43,447 nucleotides of DNA from an uncultured Lachnospiraceae bacterium (GTDB lineage: Bacteria > Bacillota > Clostridia > Lachnospirales > Lachnospiraceae), in contig URUU01000014.1 of the NCBI GenBank assembly GCA_900551235.1, positions 1-43,447 of the forward strand, read 5' to 3'. The notes beneath the pieces were generated by a model. It was not told the DNA's origin, searched no databases, and saw nothing but the letters and a program-made list of their open reading frames with translations. This document shows, one piece after another, positions 31,391-38,879 of this stretch (its first letter is position 1; each line of letters opens with the position of its first letter). The translations under genes and the position numbers were made by a program.

Positions 31391-34300
31391 CTAAGCTGCG
31401 GCGGCATTTGCATTGATCTGGTCGATCACTTTTCGGATTCCCATCCACACGCTCAGATCCGTAAAAATGTCCACAACACTTCCCTGATCCGTAAATGGTG
31501 CCCCCTGAAGTACCGACAGATCTTTCATCATGCCATTTTGCACAATGTATTCTACGATCTGATTCACAAAATAAATCTGCCTGCTGTCCAGACTGTTTTC
31601 ATCCAGATATTCTGAAAATGCTTCTTTTGCAGCGTTCATATCCAATCCGACAATTTCACGGACAAATTCTCCAAGCGGCTTCTGTCCGTACTCCGTCTCA
31701 TACTCTTCCTTTGTCCCCAGTTCACCCCATAAAATTTTTTCCAGAAGCTGTACATTCTCCGCTGTCAGAGGCTGATTGTTCTTCAGCCTGGCAATCGCCT
31801 CGTTATCCTGATGTCTGCGGACATAATATTCTGCTTTCGCTTTATAATTTTTCAGGTCATCATTTTCCAGCTCCGACTCTTTCCATTCCATCGCCAGAAG
31901 TTCATCTGCAAAATCGGTATCATACCGCCTTCCTTCGTTTTCTTTGATATATTTGATCAGTTCCCGCAGATTTTCACGGATATGTTCAAATTCATCCACA
32001 CCAGCCGTCTCCAGATAATCCGTGTGCAGGATCTGATTCAGCAGTTTTTCCTGTGCTTTGATCTGCGGAATATTGGCAGCCTCTGCCACCGCACGTACTT
32101 TTTTCAGCAGATCCTTTCTCGCTTTTCCATATTTATTTCCCATCAGATACGCAAGCTCAATTCCATAGAGCAGTGCATCAAAACGAACAGCTGATGCCTC
32201 TTCCTGATCCGGCATGATCAGCGGTGCAATCTCATTCTGAACAGTCAGCGTATCTTCGTAACGGATATTCTGATAATTCTCCGGATTGGAATAATACTCC
32301 ACATATTTCAAATGCTGACGCACTGCAAAATTATCGCGGCTCAATTCCTGTACTTTTCCCTGCATACTCTCAACCAGTTTTTTGCGATAAACTATCAGTC
32401 TTTCTGTCTGATACTGCAGATCCTGCAATTTATACGAAATCTGAAATTTCAGATTGAAGATCGCACTTTGCAGGGCCAGCCGGACTGCTGTTTCTTTTCC
32501 CTTCTGCATCCGGAAAAATTCAAAATTCCCACAGAAATCAAAAATATAGAATTTCTGCTTATCCTCACCGTCCAAAAGTCCAGGGCAGAGTCTTGTCCCC
32601 CGCCCGATCATCTGCCAGAATTTTGCTTTGCTCATCACCTTTTTAAAAAATACAAGGTTCAAAATTTCCGGCACGTCAATCCCTGTATCCAGCATATCAA
32701 CCGAAATTGCGATCTGCGGCAGTTTATCCGGCTCCGAAAACTGGTCGATTGCACTCTGGGCATAACGGATACGATTGTCGATCACTTTTGCATAGCCCGG
32801 CAGATGCGGATATTCTTTATTGAACATCTCAAAAATTTTTTCCGCATGAGCATGATTCTTTGCAAAAATAATCGTTTTACCCAGCTTTTCTCCGTAGTCT
32901 GTGTGGATTCCATGCGTCATCAGAATGTCCAGCACCTGCCTGATCGTATCTTCATTGAAAATCCAGGAATTCAGTGCCGAGGATTGGATCCGGTCCACAA
33001 CCTGACCATTTTCATCCACAAACGTATTCTCGTATTTTTCCTTGTCCTCATCCGAAAGCTCATCGTACGCAATGCCTTCTTCCAGAAATTTCAGCTTCGT
33101 TTCCACTGAAAGAAAATCCACCAGATAGCCGTCTTTTACTGCCTGTGCCAGCTCATAACCGTAAGTTGGCACACCCTTCTCCAGTTCAAAAATGCTGTAG
33201 GTATTTTTATCGATCTCATCTTTCGGCGTCGCAGTAAGTCCGACAAGCGGTGCATCAAAATACGTGAAAATGTCTTTGTATTTATTGTAAATCGAGCGAT
33301 GTGCCTCATCACAGATCACAAGGTCAAAATGGCCGCCCGTAAATAATTTTCCTTCCTCATCCTGCGTAGAATCAATGCAGTTGATCATCGTCTGGTAGGT
33401 CGAAAAAATACAGTGTGCATACAGATTGCTTTTCTCCTCACACAGATTTGCCACGGAAAGATCCGGCAGCATATTTACAAAACTTCTTTTTGCCTGAGTG
33501 ACAAGAGAAGTGCGGTCCGCAAGAAACAAAATATTTTTCACCCAGCCGTTTTGCAGAAGCACATCACAAAGTGCGATCACCGTCCTCGTTTTTCCCGATC
33601 CGGTTGCCATGACAAGCAGTGCTTTTCTTCTGTTCTTTTTATCAAAACTTTCACACACTGCTTTGATCGCTTCTTCCTGATAATACCTTCCGGCGATTTT
33701 TTTATCAATGCGAACACGACTGAGACCGCCCCGCATGGTTTTTAAATTAAACCATTTTTCGAGATCTCTTCTGGAATAAATACAGGAAACCTGCCGTTCC
33801 GGATACTGTCCGTCAATAATCCTCGTCTCAAATCCGTTCGTCAGAAAAATGACCGGTCTGCGTCCATACTGCCGCTCCAGAGAATCCGCATATAATTCTG
33901 CCTGCTGCCGTCCGCCCGCCACATCTGCACAAGTCTTTTTCGCTTCGATCACCGCCAGCGGCCGGTGTGCATCGTCATAAAGCACATAATCTGCAAAACC
34001 GCTGCCCGATTTATTTGGCATACCATAAACCTCGACTTCATTCAGCCAGTTCTTTCCTTCCCTCCATCCGGCATCAATCAGCATCGTATCGATATATTGT
34101 TTTCGGGTTGCATACTCTGACAATTCCAGAGGCTTTGGAACATACGTCTGTTTCTGCTCCTCTCGCCTTGAAGTGAGTTCCTCTTTCAGGGCTTTATTTT
34201 CTGCGATCAAAGCCTGCAGATCAATATCCGGAAATGCCGCCTCCGCTGCCTGGATCTCCTGATTCTGCTCCGGAAGACCTGCATCAAACTGCCCCTCCTG

Positions 34301-34687
34301 ATAATCATCTGCATAACAATAAGCCATAAAATCCAGAAATATGTAAAGATTTTCAAGGCAGAGTTTCGCCTGATCCAGTGTCAGCTTTCTTCCCGTATGT
34401 GCGACCTGATTTGCCACCCTGCGGATGAAGTCCATCCTTCTCCAGATATTCTCATCCACAATATCTTTAAACTCTTCCGTATTCAGCAGGCTGACCAGCT
34501 TGTCCTGATATGGCATCACCAGCATATCATCAACCGAATACATCCATTTGACAGCAAATTCCATCGCCCGCCGGCAGTTCATCACGCTCGCCTCCGGATC
34601 GATCATCAGGATCTTTTCCGCTGCCACTGCAACATCCGCAAACGCTGCAAACTGCGGGATATCCTTCAGGAAATCAAAATTAGTCAC
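31391..34687 (-). CDS. hsdR: Type I restriction enzyme, motor and nuclease subunit HsdR
   Basis: A 1098-residue protein. Residues 1-120 form a DUF4145-like helical domain (MNCRRAMEFAVKWMYSVDD); residues about 185-260 are the PD-(D/E)xK nuclease (SGFADYVLYDD with Asp233; AVIEAKKT with Glu248 and Lys250); 340-760 are the SF2 helicase with Walker A ATGSGKT (361-367), DEAH (460-463), GLTATP and GRGTRLCPG. The C-terminal helical domain follows. It translocates DNA and cuts when bound to HsdM/HsdS. The start codon is GTG with AGGGGGTG upstream. Its hsdS and hsdM partners lie 0.6-8 kb further upstream with other genes in between, while jetA follows at once. Confidence 0.95.
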   Translation of the reverse strand: MTNFDFLKDIPQFAAFADVAVAAEKILMIDPEASVMNCRRAMEFAVKWMYSVDDMLVMPYQDKLVSLLNTEEFKDIVDENIWRRMDFIRRVANQVAHTGRKLTLDQAKLCLENLYIFLDFMAYCYADDYQEGQFDAGLPEQNQEIQAAEAAFPDIDLQALIAENKALKEELTSRREEQKQTYVPKPLELSEYATRKQYIDTMLIDAGWREGKNWLNEVEVYGMPNKSGSGFADYVLYDDAHRPLAVIEAKKTCADVAGGRQQAELYADSLERQYGRRPVIFLTNGFETRIIDGQYPERQVSCIYSRRDLEKWFNLKTMRGGLSRVRIDKKIAGRYYQEEAIKAVCESFDKKNRRKALLVMATGSGKTRTVIALCDVLLQNGWVKNILFLADRTSLVTQAKRSFVNMLPDLSVANLCEEKSNLYAHCIFSTYQTMINCIDSTQDEEGKLFTGGHFDLVICDEAHRSIYNKYKDIFTYFDAPLVGLTATPKDEIDKNTYSIFELEKGVPTYGYELAQAVKDGYLVDFLSVETKLKFLEEGIAYDELSDEDKEKYENTFVDENGQVVDRIQSSALNSWIFNEDTIRQVLDILMTHGIHTDYGEKLGKTIIFAKNHAHAEKIFEMFNKEYPHLPGYAKVIDNRIRYAQSAIDQFSEPDKLPQIAISVDMLDTGIDVPEILNLVFFKKVMSKAKFWQMIGRGTRLCPGLLDGEDKQKFYIFDFCGNFEFFRMQKGKETAVRLALQSAIFNLKFQISYKLQDLQYQTERLIVYRKKLVESMQGKVQELSRDNFAVRQHLKYVEYYSNPENYQNIRYEDTLTVQNEIAPLIMPDQEEASAVRFDALLYGIELAYLMGNKYGKARKDLLKKVRAVAEAANIPQIKAQEKLLNQILHTDYLETAGVDEFEHIRENLRELIKYIKENEGRRYDTDFADELLAMEWKESELENDDLKNYKAKAEYYVRRHQDNEAIARLKNNQPLTAENVQLLEKILWGELGTKEEYETEYGQKPLGEFVREIVGLDMNAAKEAFSEYLDENSLDSRQIYFVNQIVEYIVQNGMMKDLSVLQGAPFTDQGSVVDIFTDLSVWMGIRKVIDQINANAAAA

Positions 34688-34731
34688 GCCGCCACCCCCT
34701 CTTGTTGTATTTTCGTAAAATGTCTTCTGTT

Positions 34732-34760
34732 ATTTTAACATGAAGTGGTTTTTCTCACAA
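34732..34760 (-). promoter_or_regulatory. Promoter of the hsdR-jetABC-MYG1 run
   Basis: Minus strand: -35 TTGTGA (34755-34760), 17-base spacer, -10 TAAAAT (34732-34737), 45 bases before the GTG of hsdR. No other promoter or terminator was seen in the gaps down to 24719. Confidence 0.7.
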
Positions 34761-34801
34761 GAAAGTTATAAGCGGAATCCTGCAAATCCGGTAAGTTTGA
34801 C

Positions 34802-34829
34802 TTGAAAATACTCAAACATATGGTAGAAT
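34802..34829 (+). promoter_or_regulatory. Promoter of the DUF4177 gene
   Basis: TTGAAA (34802-34807), 16-base spacer, TAGAAT (34824-34829), 39 bases before the ATG. It is divergent from the hsdR promoter, 42 bases away. Confidence 0.7.
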
Positions 34830-34867
34830 GATATCATCAAATTTCATATGATTGGGAGGTTTTATTT

Positions 34868-35122
34868 ATGGATTACGGCGACGCTTCAACATTTTCAACC
34901 GCATCAGGAAAAGATTATCAGTATGTTGTGCTTCAGGTTACATTGAAAGAGAAATTTATAGGCACCGGTTCCGGAAATCTTACCGAGCTGGAGAACGCAA
35001 TCATTCACCAGGCACAAAAAGGCTATCGTCTTCATACCATTGCTACATCAAATGGAGGCAGTAAAGGTCTTATGGGTGGAGATCGAATCCAGGCTACTAT
35101 GGTTTTTGAGAAAATCGTATAA
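34868..35122 (+). CDS. DUF4177 domain protein
   Basis: An 84-residue protein. The pattern YQYVVLQVTLKEKFIGTGSG, then LENAIIHQAQKGYRLHTIAT and ATMVFEK is that of DUF4177 (a small alpha/beta protein: a first strand YEY.VV, a helix L...LNEYAKEGWRL, a second strand). Function unknown. GGGAGG 8-9 bases before the ATG decides the start. It has its own promoter and terminator, and it is the only plus-strand gene between hsdR and the integrase, separating hsdR from hsdS. Confidence 0.8.
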   Translation: MDYGDASTFSTASGKDYQYVVLQVTLKEKFIGTGSGNLTELENAIIHQAQKGYRLHTIATSNGGSKGLMGGDRIQATMVFEKIV

Positions 35123-35183
35123 AACAGCAATATCTGGCTCAAAAAGCATTATCTTTTGAGGTTCACCTCTTGTTTGCTTGGTT

Positions 35184-35226
35184 AAAATAACCGTTCCGCT
35201 TTCCAGGCTGGGGCGGTTATTTTTTG
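35184..35226. terminator. Bidirectional terminator after the DUF4177 gene
   Basis: AAAATAACCG (35184-35193) pairs with CGGTTATTTT (35214-35223) with T-rich tails on the plus side (TTTTTT) and A/T on the other. It ends the DUF4177 transcript and may also stop transcripts from hsdS-1 before hsdR. Confidence 0.8.
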
Positions 35227-35322
35227 CCTTTTTCGGCATTTGCGGGAATGTATCCTGGTTTTTTGTGAATTTTCAGTTGAAAGTCAGTGTTTTAAGGTCG
35301 TTTTATATTAACAAACTTTTTA

Positions 35323-36339
35323 TTATTTTGATTTGTCTGTGGATACAACAAAGTCTGAGAACTGCTGCTGAAGTTTTTTCGACGGCACTATATAATCCAT
35401 GTCCATAAATGGCTTCTGAGTGACTTTCTTTAAATCGCCAGCATCTTGGTACTTTGTAAAATCAATTTGTTCCATCATTTCACAGAGAAAAAACAAACTT
35501 AAGCTATCATCAAGAAAATCACTAATATACATAGCATTATCTGTAACCCAAACTGGTCCTTTTACCAAATGAACATTCCCACTTTGAAAACCAACTCTTC
35601 CAATTACAATCGTATCATGCTCATATAACACATTATCTGTATACCAAGAAATCCCATTTCCCCCGTATGCCGATATGCCAGTTTTAAACCTATGATTATT
35701 CGGCACCGCTTTCCCATTTGATATCTTGAATAGATCACTCCCCTTCTTTGTTTGAAATCCTTTAGAATTTGTTCTTGGATTACCAAACATCTCTGCAGAT
35801 CGGGATTTGACAAGGGTCTCCAGTTTTCGTAATTGTCCCTTTTTAATCTGTATTATTCCATTACATTGTTCCAAAATATCCGCATATTTTTCCTGTTTCT
35901 CCAACGTTGGCAAACAGATTTCAATATTTTCAACAATTTCTTTCGAGATTTCTTTAAATGTTGCACCTCTCCCTAAAGAATTTAAATACTCCTTATGCCC
36001 TTTTAAATACCAATATAGAAAACGATTATTGATCTGCTTTGAACATATTAAATTTTTAAATCCTTGATTACAATACATCTCATATCCTGCTATGGCTACT
36101 TTACCTATTGGTGCTCTTGAGGACAAAATAACGGTACCTTTAGGAAAGGATTTTAAACCTGTTTTTTCAACACCTTCTGTTGTTATTTTTCTTAAACTCT
36201 CATTTATAATATAGGTATCCTCTGTCAATTCAGCAGGAGTAATCCAATTAATATCTCCATCCCAAAATTCTTTTATATTAGTTTTTGGTGTGGCTCCTGT
36301 AACAATTTCACATATATCACCTAATCTCTTTTTCTCCAT
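35323..36339 (-). CDS. hsdS: Type I restriction specificity subunit HsdS-1, 3'-truncated
   Basis: A 338-residue HsdS with two target recognition domains: TRD1 (about 1-145, KRLGDICEIVTGATPKTN), a central conserved helix (150-186, ending LETLVKSRSAEMFG) and TRD2 (about 190-315). It ends at FSDFVVSTDKSK, while HsdS-2 continues for 23 residues of the final helix after the same DKSK. Sequence similarity with hsdS-2 stops exactly at the stop codon (35325), which looks like a recombination break. It follows the tyrosine recombinase gene by 73 bases on the same strand. It may still function or may be a silent cassette. AT content is higher than in the flanking housekeeping genes. Confidence 0.88.
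   Translation of the reverse strand: MEKKRLGDICEIVTGATPKTNIKEFWDGDINWITPAELTEDTYIINESLRKITTEGVEKTGLKSFPKGTVILSSRAPIGKVAIAGYEMYCNQGFKNLICSKQINNRFLYWYLKGHKEYLNSLGRGATFKEISKEIVENIEICLPTLEKQEKYADILEQCNGIIQIKKGQLRKLETLVKSRSAEMFGNPRTNSKGFQTKKGSDLFKISNGKAVPNNHRFKTGISAYGGNGISWYTDNVLYEHDTIVIGRVGFQSGNVHLVKGPVWVTDNAMYISDFLDDSLSLFFLCEMMEQIDFTKYQDAGDLKKVTQKPFMDMDYIVPSKKLQQQFSDFVVSTDKSK
35783..35825. repeat. Direct repeat shared by hsdS-1 and hsdS-2 (central helix)
   Basis: 43 bases that match 39481-39523 with three differences, in the same orientation; contains ATCGGGATTTGACAAG. A second shared block of 40 bases with five differences is at 35325-35364 and 38951-38990 (C-terminal helix region, containing ATTTTGATTTGTC). 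Both blocks are direct, not inverted. Confidence 0.85.
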
Positions 36340-36412
36340 CTAACTTCTCCCACAAACCTGCATTTACCTTGCAATTTATCTGCACTGCAAATATGAACAG
36401 CGCAAAATTTGC

Positions 36413-37381
36413 TCAGGCTATGAAGCGTCTATGGGATGTTTTTACATTGCTTTGATTGACCATTGCATACTGCATCGTAGTGTCGATTTGCTGATGTCCC
36501 AGTAGTTTTTGTACTTGCTCGATCGGCATCCCTTTATCTATGGCTCGTGTTGCCATAGTTCGACGGAATTTATGCGGATGGATTCTCTCTAATTTTAATT
36601 CTCGCCCTAATTGTCTCAATCGTATTTCCACTCCACTGATTTTCAGGCGTTTATGTGGATCATTGAGCGTCACAAATAGTGCCGGATTATCGTCTGTCCG
36701 GCATTTTAAATAATTCTGTAAATGAAGTTTTGCCCTTGCATCAAAATAAACCCTGCGTTCTTTATCACCTTTTCCGTATACAATACATTCTCTTTCATTA
36801 AAATCGATATCTGCAATATCCAGATTTACCAGTTCACCGACTCTCATTCCGGTTGAAAAAAGTAAATCTATAATAGCAAGATCACGCTTTTCCTTGCAAT
36901 TATCACGCAAAATCTCAATGCTCTCATCAGAAATCACTTCTTTTACTACCGTTTTCGTCTTGATTTTGTGGATGCGTTTCACCGGACTTTTTAAAATATG
37001 ATCCTCTTCCTCCAGCCAGGAAAAGAAACTGGATAAATTGCGACGAATATTGTCTATTGTCACTTTTCCACAGTTATTGATTTTCTGATAATCAATCAAA
37101 TATTGGCGAATATCCTCCGTCGCAATCTGACGCAGTGGTATCGTGATTCTTTTCAGCATATGCTCAATCGTTACACGATAATATTGAATCGTCCTGTCTG
37201 AGCACCCCTCAATCTGTTTTGCCGTCAAAAACATTTCCAGATATTTCTCATTTGAAATCTCTTCCTGTACCTGTTTCGCCTCATTTAAGTGATAAATCAG
37301 CACTTTTTGAAGCTTTTTCATCTGCATTACATTCAAAAATTCCGCCATGTCATTTAAAATATTATAAATCTGATTCTCCAT
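36413..37381 (-). CDS. Tyrosine recombinase / site-specific integrase (XerC/D-like)
   Basis: A 322-residue recombinase. The core-binding SAM-like domain lies at about 45-130, the catalytic domain at 150-322 with all residues present: Arg180 (TGMRVGEL), Lys207 (GKGDKERR), His270-x-x-Arg273 (HPHKFRRT), His296 (LLGHQQ) and the nucleophile Tyr305 (MQYAMV). AGGAG precedes the ATG. Enzymes of this subgroup sit beside hsdS genes in many gut Clostridia and Bacteroidetes and shuffle specificity domains. Here it lies between two hsdS genes of the same orientation, so a simple inversion between them is not possible. Confidence 0.93.
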   Translation of the reverse strand: MENQIYNILNDMAEFLNVMQMKKLQKVLIYHLNEAKQVQEEISNEKYLEMFLTAKQIEGCSDRTIQYYRVTIEHMLKRITIPLRQIATEDIRQYLIDYQKINNCGKVTIDNIRRNLSSFFSWLEEEDHILKSPVKRIHKIKTKTVVKEVISDESIEILRDNCKEKRDLAIIDLLFSTGMRVGELVNLDIADIDFNERECIVYGKGDKERRVYFDARAKLHLQNYLKCRTDDNPALFVTLNDPHKRLKISGVEIRLRQLGRELKLERIHPHKFRRTMATRAIDKGMPIEQVQKLLGHQQIDTTMQYAMVNQSNVKTSHRRFIA

Positions 37382-37512
37382 TTTTCTGCACTCCTGTTTT
37401 TGCAGAAAGTATAACAGATTTTATCCGAAGAATCTTGTATATTGCAATTCTATAATCTTTGGATTAAAATAATTTTGAAAAAACATAAAAGAAAACAAAA
37501 TCAAGAAAATTT

Positions 37513-37541
37513 TTGACATTTTTATTAACACATGATAGTAT
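37513..37541 (+). promoter_or_regulatory. Promoter of the antisense (antitoxin) RNA
   Basis: TTGACA (37513-37518), 17-base spacer, TAGTAT (37536-37541). It points into the 3' end of the small toxin gene. Confidence 0.85.
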
Positions 37542-37547
37542 AGCTAT

Positions 37548-37640
37548 AGAAAAAAGGTGTTGCCGATAGACGGTTAATCCGATTTATTAACTAATACTCA
37601 AAAATAGTCGCTTAGTTTCTCAGACAGGGCGGCTATTTTT
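37548..37640 (+). ncRNA. Putative antitoxin RNA of a type I toxin-antitoxin module
   Basis: From the strong plus-strand promoter to the bidirectional terminator (37600-37640) runs a transcript of about 93 bases with no ORF. It would be complementary to the last bases of the toxin coding region and its 3' UTR. Its 5' part GGTGTTGCCGATAGACGG resembles the 5' end of the toxin mRNA. Layout and size follow Fst/par- and TxpA/RatA-type systems of Firmicutes. Confidence 0.7.
37600..37640. terminator. Bidirectional terminator of the toxin-antitoxin module
   Basis: AAAAATAGTCGC (37600-37611) pairs with GCGGCTATTTTT (37629-37640) with one mismatch, ending in T runs on either strand. It overlaps the toxin stop codon region, as in Fst-type loci. 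Confidence 0.8.
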
Positions 37641-37721
37641 GTGATTTATGATTATCTTTAACCCAACACTAAAGCAGGTTAAGCCGAAGCTAATCACTGC
37701 AATAAAGTCTAAAATACTCAT
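37620..37721 (-). CDS. Small hydrophobic toxin peptide (holin-like, type I toxin)
   Basis: A 33-residue peptide: MSILDFIAVISFGLTCFSVG followed by a short hydrophobic stretch and the basic tail NHKNSRPV. It has one membrane helix (about 4-25) and a charged C-terminus, like Fst/TxpA/BsrG-type toxins and the holin-like toxins of Lachnospiraceae. AAAGGAGGG lies 8 bases before the ATG. A consensus promoter at 37887-37915 gives a long (about 160 base) folded leader, typical of toxins whose translation is held back. An antisense RNA overlaps its 3' end. Membrane damage when free of the antitoxin RNA is the family role. Confidence 0.75.
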   Translation of the reverse strand: MSILDFIAVISFGLTCFSVGLKIIINHKNSRPV

Positions 37722-37886
37722 TGGCTTAGCCCTCCTTTCCAATGGATTCCCTTTCAGGTTTCTATGTAATCAGAGGGGTGCTGAGTGCCGGTGGCACTCG
37801 TTAAGCACCGACCGTAACGGAGTGTAGACCACAGTCCCTCTGCTGAAGGACTAACCGCCTACCGTTATGACAACACCTAGTTCTTA

Positions 37887-37915
37887 ATTATAACAGTTAG
37901 TATAAGAGTCTGCAA
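37887..37915 (-). promoter_or_regulatory. Promoter of the small toxin mRNA
   Basis: Minus strand: -35 TTGCAG (37910-37915), 17-base spacer, -10 TATAAT (37887-37892). It lies 32 bases after the end of the DUF3791 gene. The leader (37722-37880) contains strong hairpins, e.g. GAGTGCC/GGCACTC at 37784-37800. Confidence 0.85.
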
Positions 37916-37946
37916 CTCTTGTTTTGACAAAATCTAACCGTTTTCC

Positions 37947-38408
37947 CTAAAGAATCTTATTTTCCTCGTAACATTCGAAAAGATATGATGGATTTTCATA
38001 ATAAACACTGCTGTTATAATCATCTATTTTTCCACTCAGAAAAGAATTGTAAACTTTAATCAATGCGTCAATTACTTTTATTTTTTCTTTTTCTGAAACC
38101 TGTTTAATAAGGCGTTTATAGACTTTTCCAATGTCCCAGTGTGTAGGAATTGCATACTGACATTCTCCGACATTATCAAAATTTCCCTGTTTAATCTGAG
38201 CTTCTTCTATAAAATCTTCGCTTACCCGGTCAATATTATCACTATGGTAAATATCCGCCAGATCATAAATCTTTTCCAGTCGCTTTTTTCCTAATGCATT
38301 AACGACATCTTCCCTGGTATTTTTTGTTTTTCTTGCAATATAATCAATCAACGCACACGTAAAAAATAAATCATTATCCTTTCTGGATTCTCTTCCATTC
38401 TCCATCAC
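37947..38408 (-). CDS. DUF3791-like protein (probable partner of the DUF3990 protein)
   Basis: A 153-residue protein. The N-terminal half (DLFFTCALIDYIARKTKNTR, then VVNALGKKRLEKIYDLADIYHSD) fits the small DUF3791 domain (FxxxxIExyA...t..eV...l...gl..yi...yd.LH), and the rest is a helical extension with a conserved-looking YAIPTHWDIGKVYKRLI. Its ATG overlaps the DUF3990 stop by 4 bases (ATGA). In related genomes DUF3990 and DUF3791 genes are paired in a toxin-antitoxin-like way; this role is inferred from pairing only. Confidence 0.65.
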   Translation of the reverse strand: MMENGRESRKDNDLFFTCALIDYIARKTKNTREDVVNALGKKRLEKIYDLADIYHSDNIDRVSEDFIEEAQIKQGNFDNVGECQYAIPTHWDIGKVYKRLIKQVSEKEKIKVIDALIKVYNSFLSGKIDDYNSSVYYENPSYLFECYEENKIL

Positions 38409-38866
38409 TTGACCACCTCAAATCCCCTGTATTCCAGACATTTCAGTGCTTCTTTTGAGCAAAAATTTATCTGATGTGTCGGATATTTGAACTTTGCCAG
38501 CACCCAGAACTGCTCTCTCGTGATCGAACCATCCATATAATCAGAAATATAATTGTAAATCTGATCATCTGCCATCGCTCCGATCACAATATCATAGTCA
38601 TGTGTTTTTCCTGCCCGACAGTCAATGATAAAGTCCAGCCATTCATCTGTCATTTCCCGGAAATCTTTAATCTTTAACGAAGAATCCAAACGCACATCGT
38701 AAATGGAAACGATCTTGGTATCATAACGTTTTGCCCATCTCTGAGCCTGTTCTTTGATAATTGTGCAGTAAAAACCCGTCCCAAAATCCTTCGTGTTGCG
38801 TCCCTTTCGGATTTCCGGATGTTCTACTGCCATATATCCACCGTGATATACTGTCATTTTTGCCAT
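38405..38866 (-). CDS. DUF3990 protein (ADP-ribosyltransferase-like)
   Basis: A 153-residue protein. Residues 1-60 (MTVYHGGYMAVEHPEIRKGR, then NTKDFGTGFYCTIIKEQAQRWAKRY) are the hallmark of DUF3990, a family with an ART-like fold in which the YHG and FGxGFYxT segments line the putative NAD site. It may be the toxin of a toxin-antitoxin pair with the following DUF3791 gene. I chose ATG 38866 (MAKMTVYHGG) with AAGGGTG upstream; a TTG further upstream overlaps the hsdS-2 stop. It begins 13 bases after hsdS-2 and is probably co-transcribed with it. Confidence 0.78.
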   Translation of the reverse strand: MAKMTVYHGGYMAVEHPEIRKGRNTKDFGTGFYCTIIKEQAQRWAKRYDTKIVSIYDVRLDSSLKIKDFREMTDEWLDFIIDCRAGKTHDYDIVIGAMADDQIYNYISDYMDGSITREQFWVLAKFKYPTHQINFCSKEALKCLEYRGFEVVK

Positions 38867-38879
38867 TTCATCACCCTTT

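Larger units (their letters stand above)
37556..37877. repeat. Inverted repeat bounding the toxin-antitoxin module
   Basis: GGTGTTGCCGATAGACGG (from 37556, plus strand, continuing TTAATCC) matches, on the minus strand, GGTGTTGTCATAACGGTAGG (from 37877, continuing CGGTTAGTCC). The imperfect 25-30 base repeats mark the 5' ends of both RNAs of the module. Confidence 0.6.
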
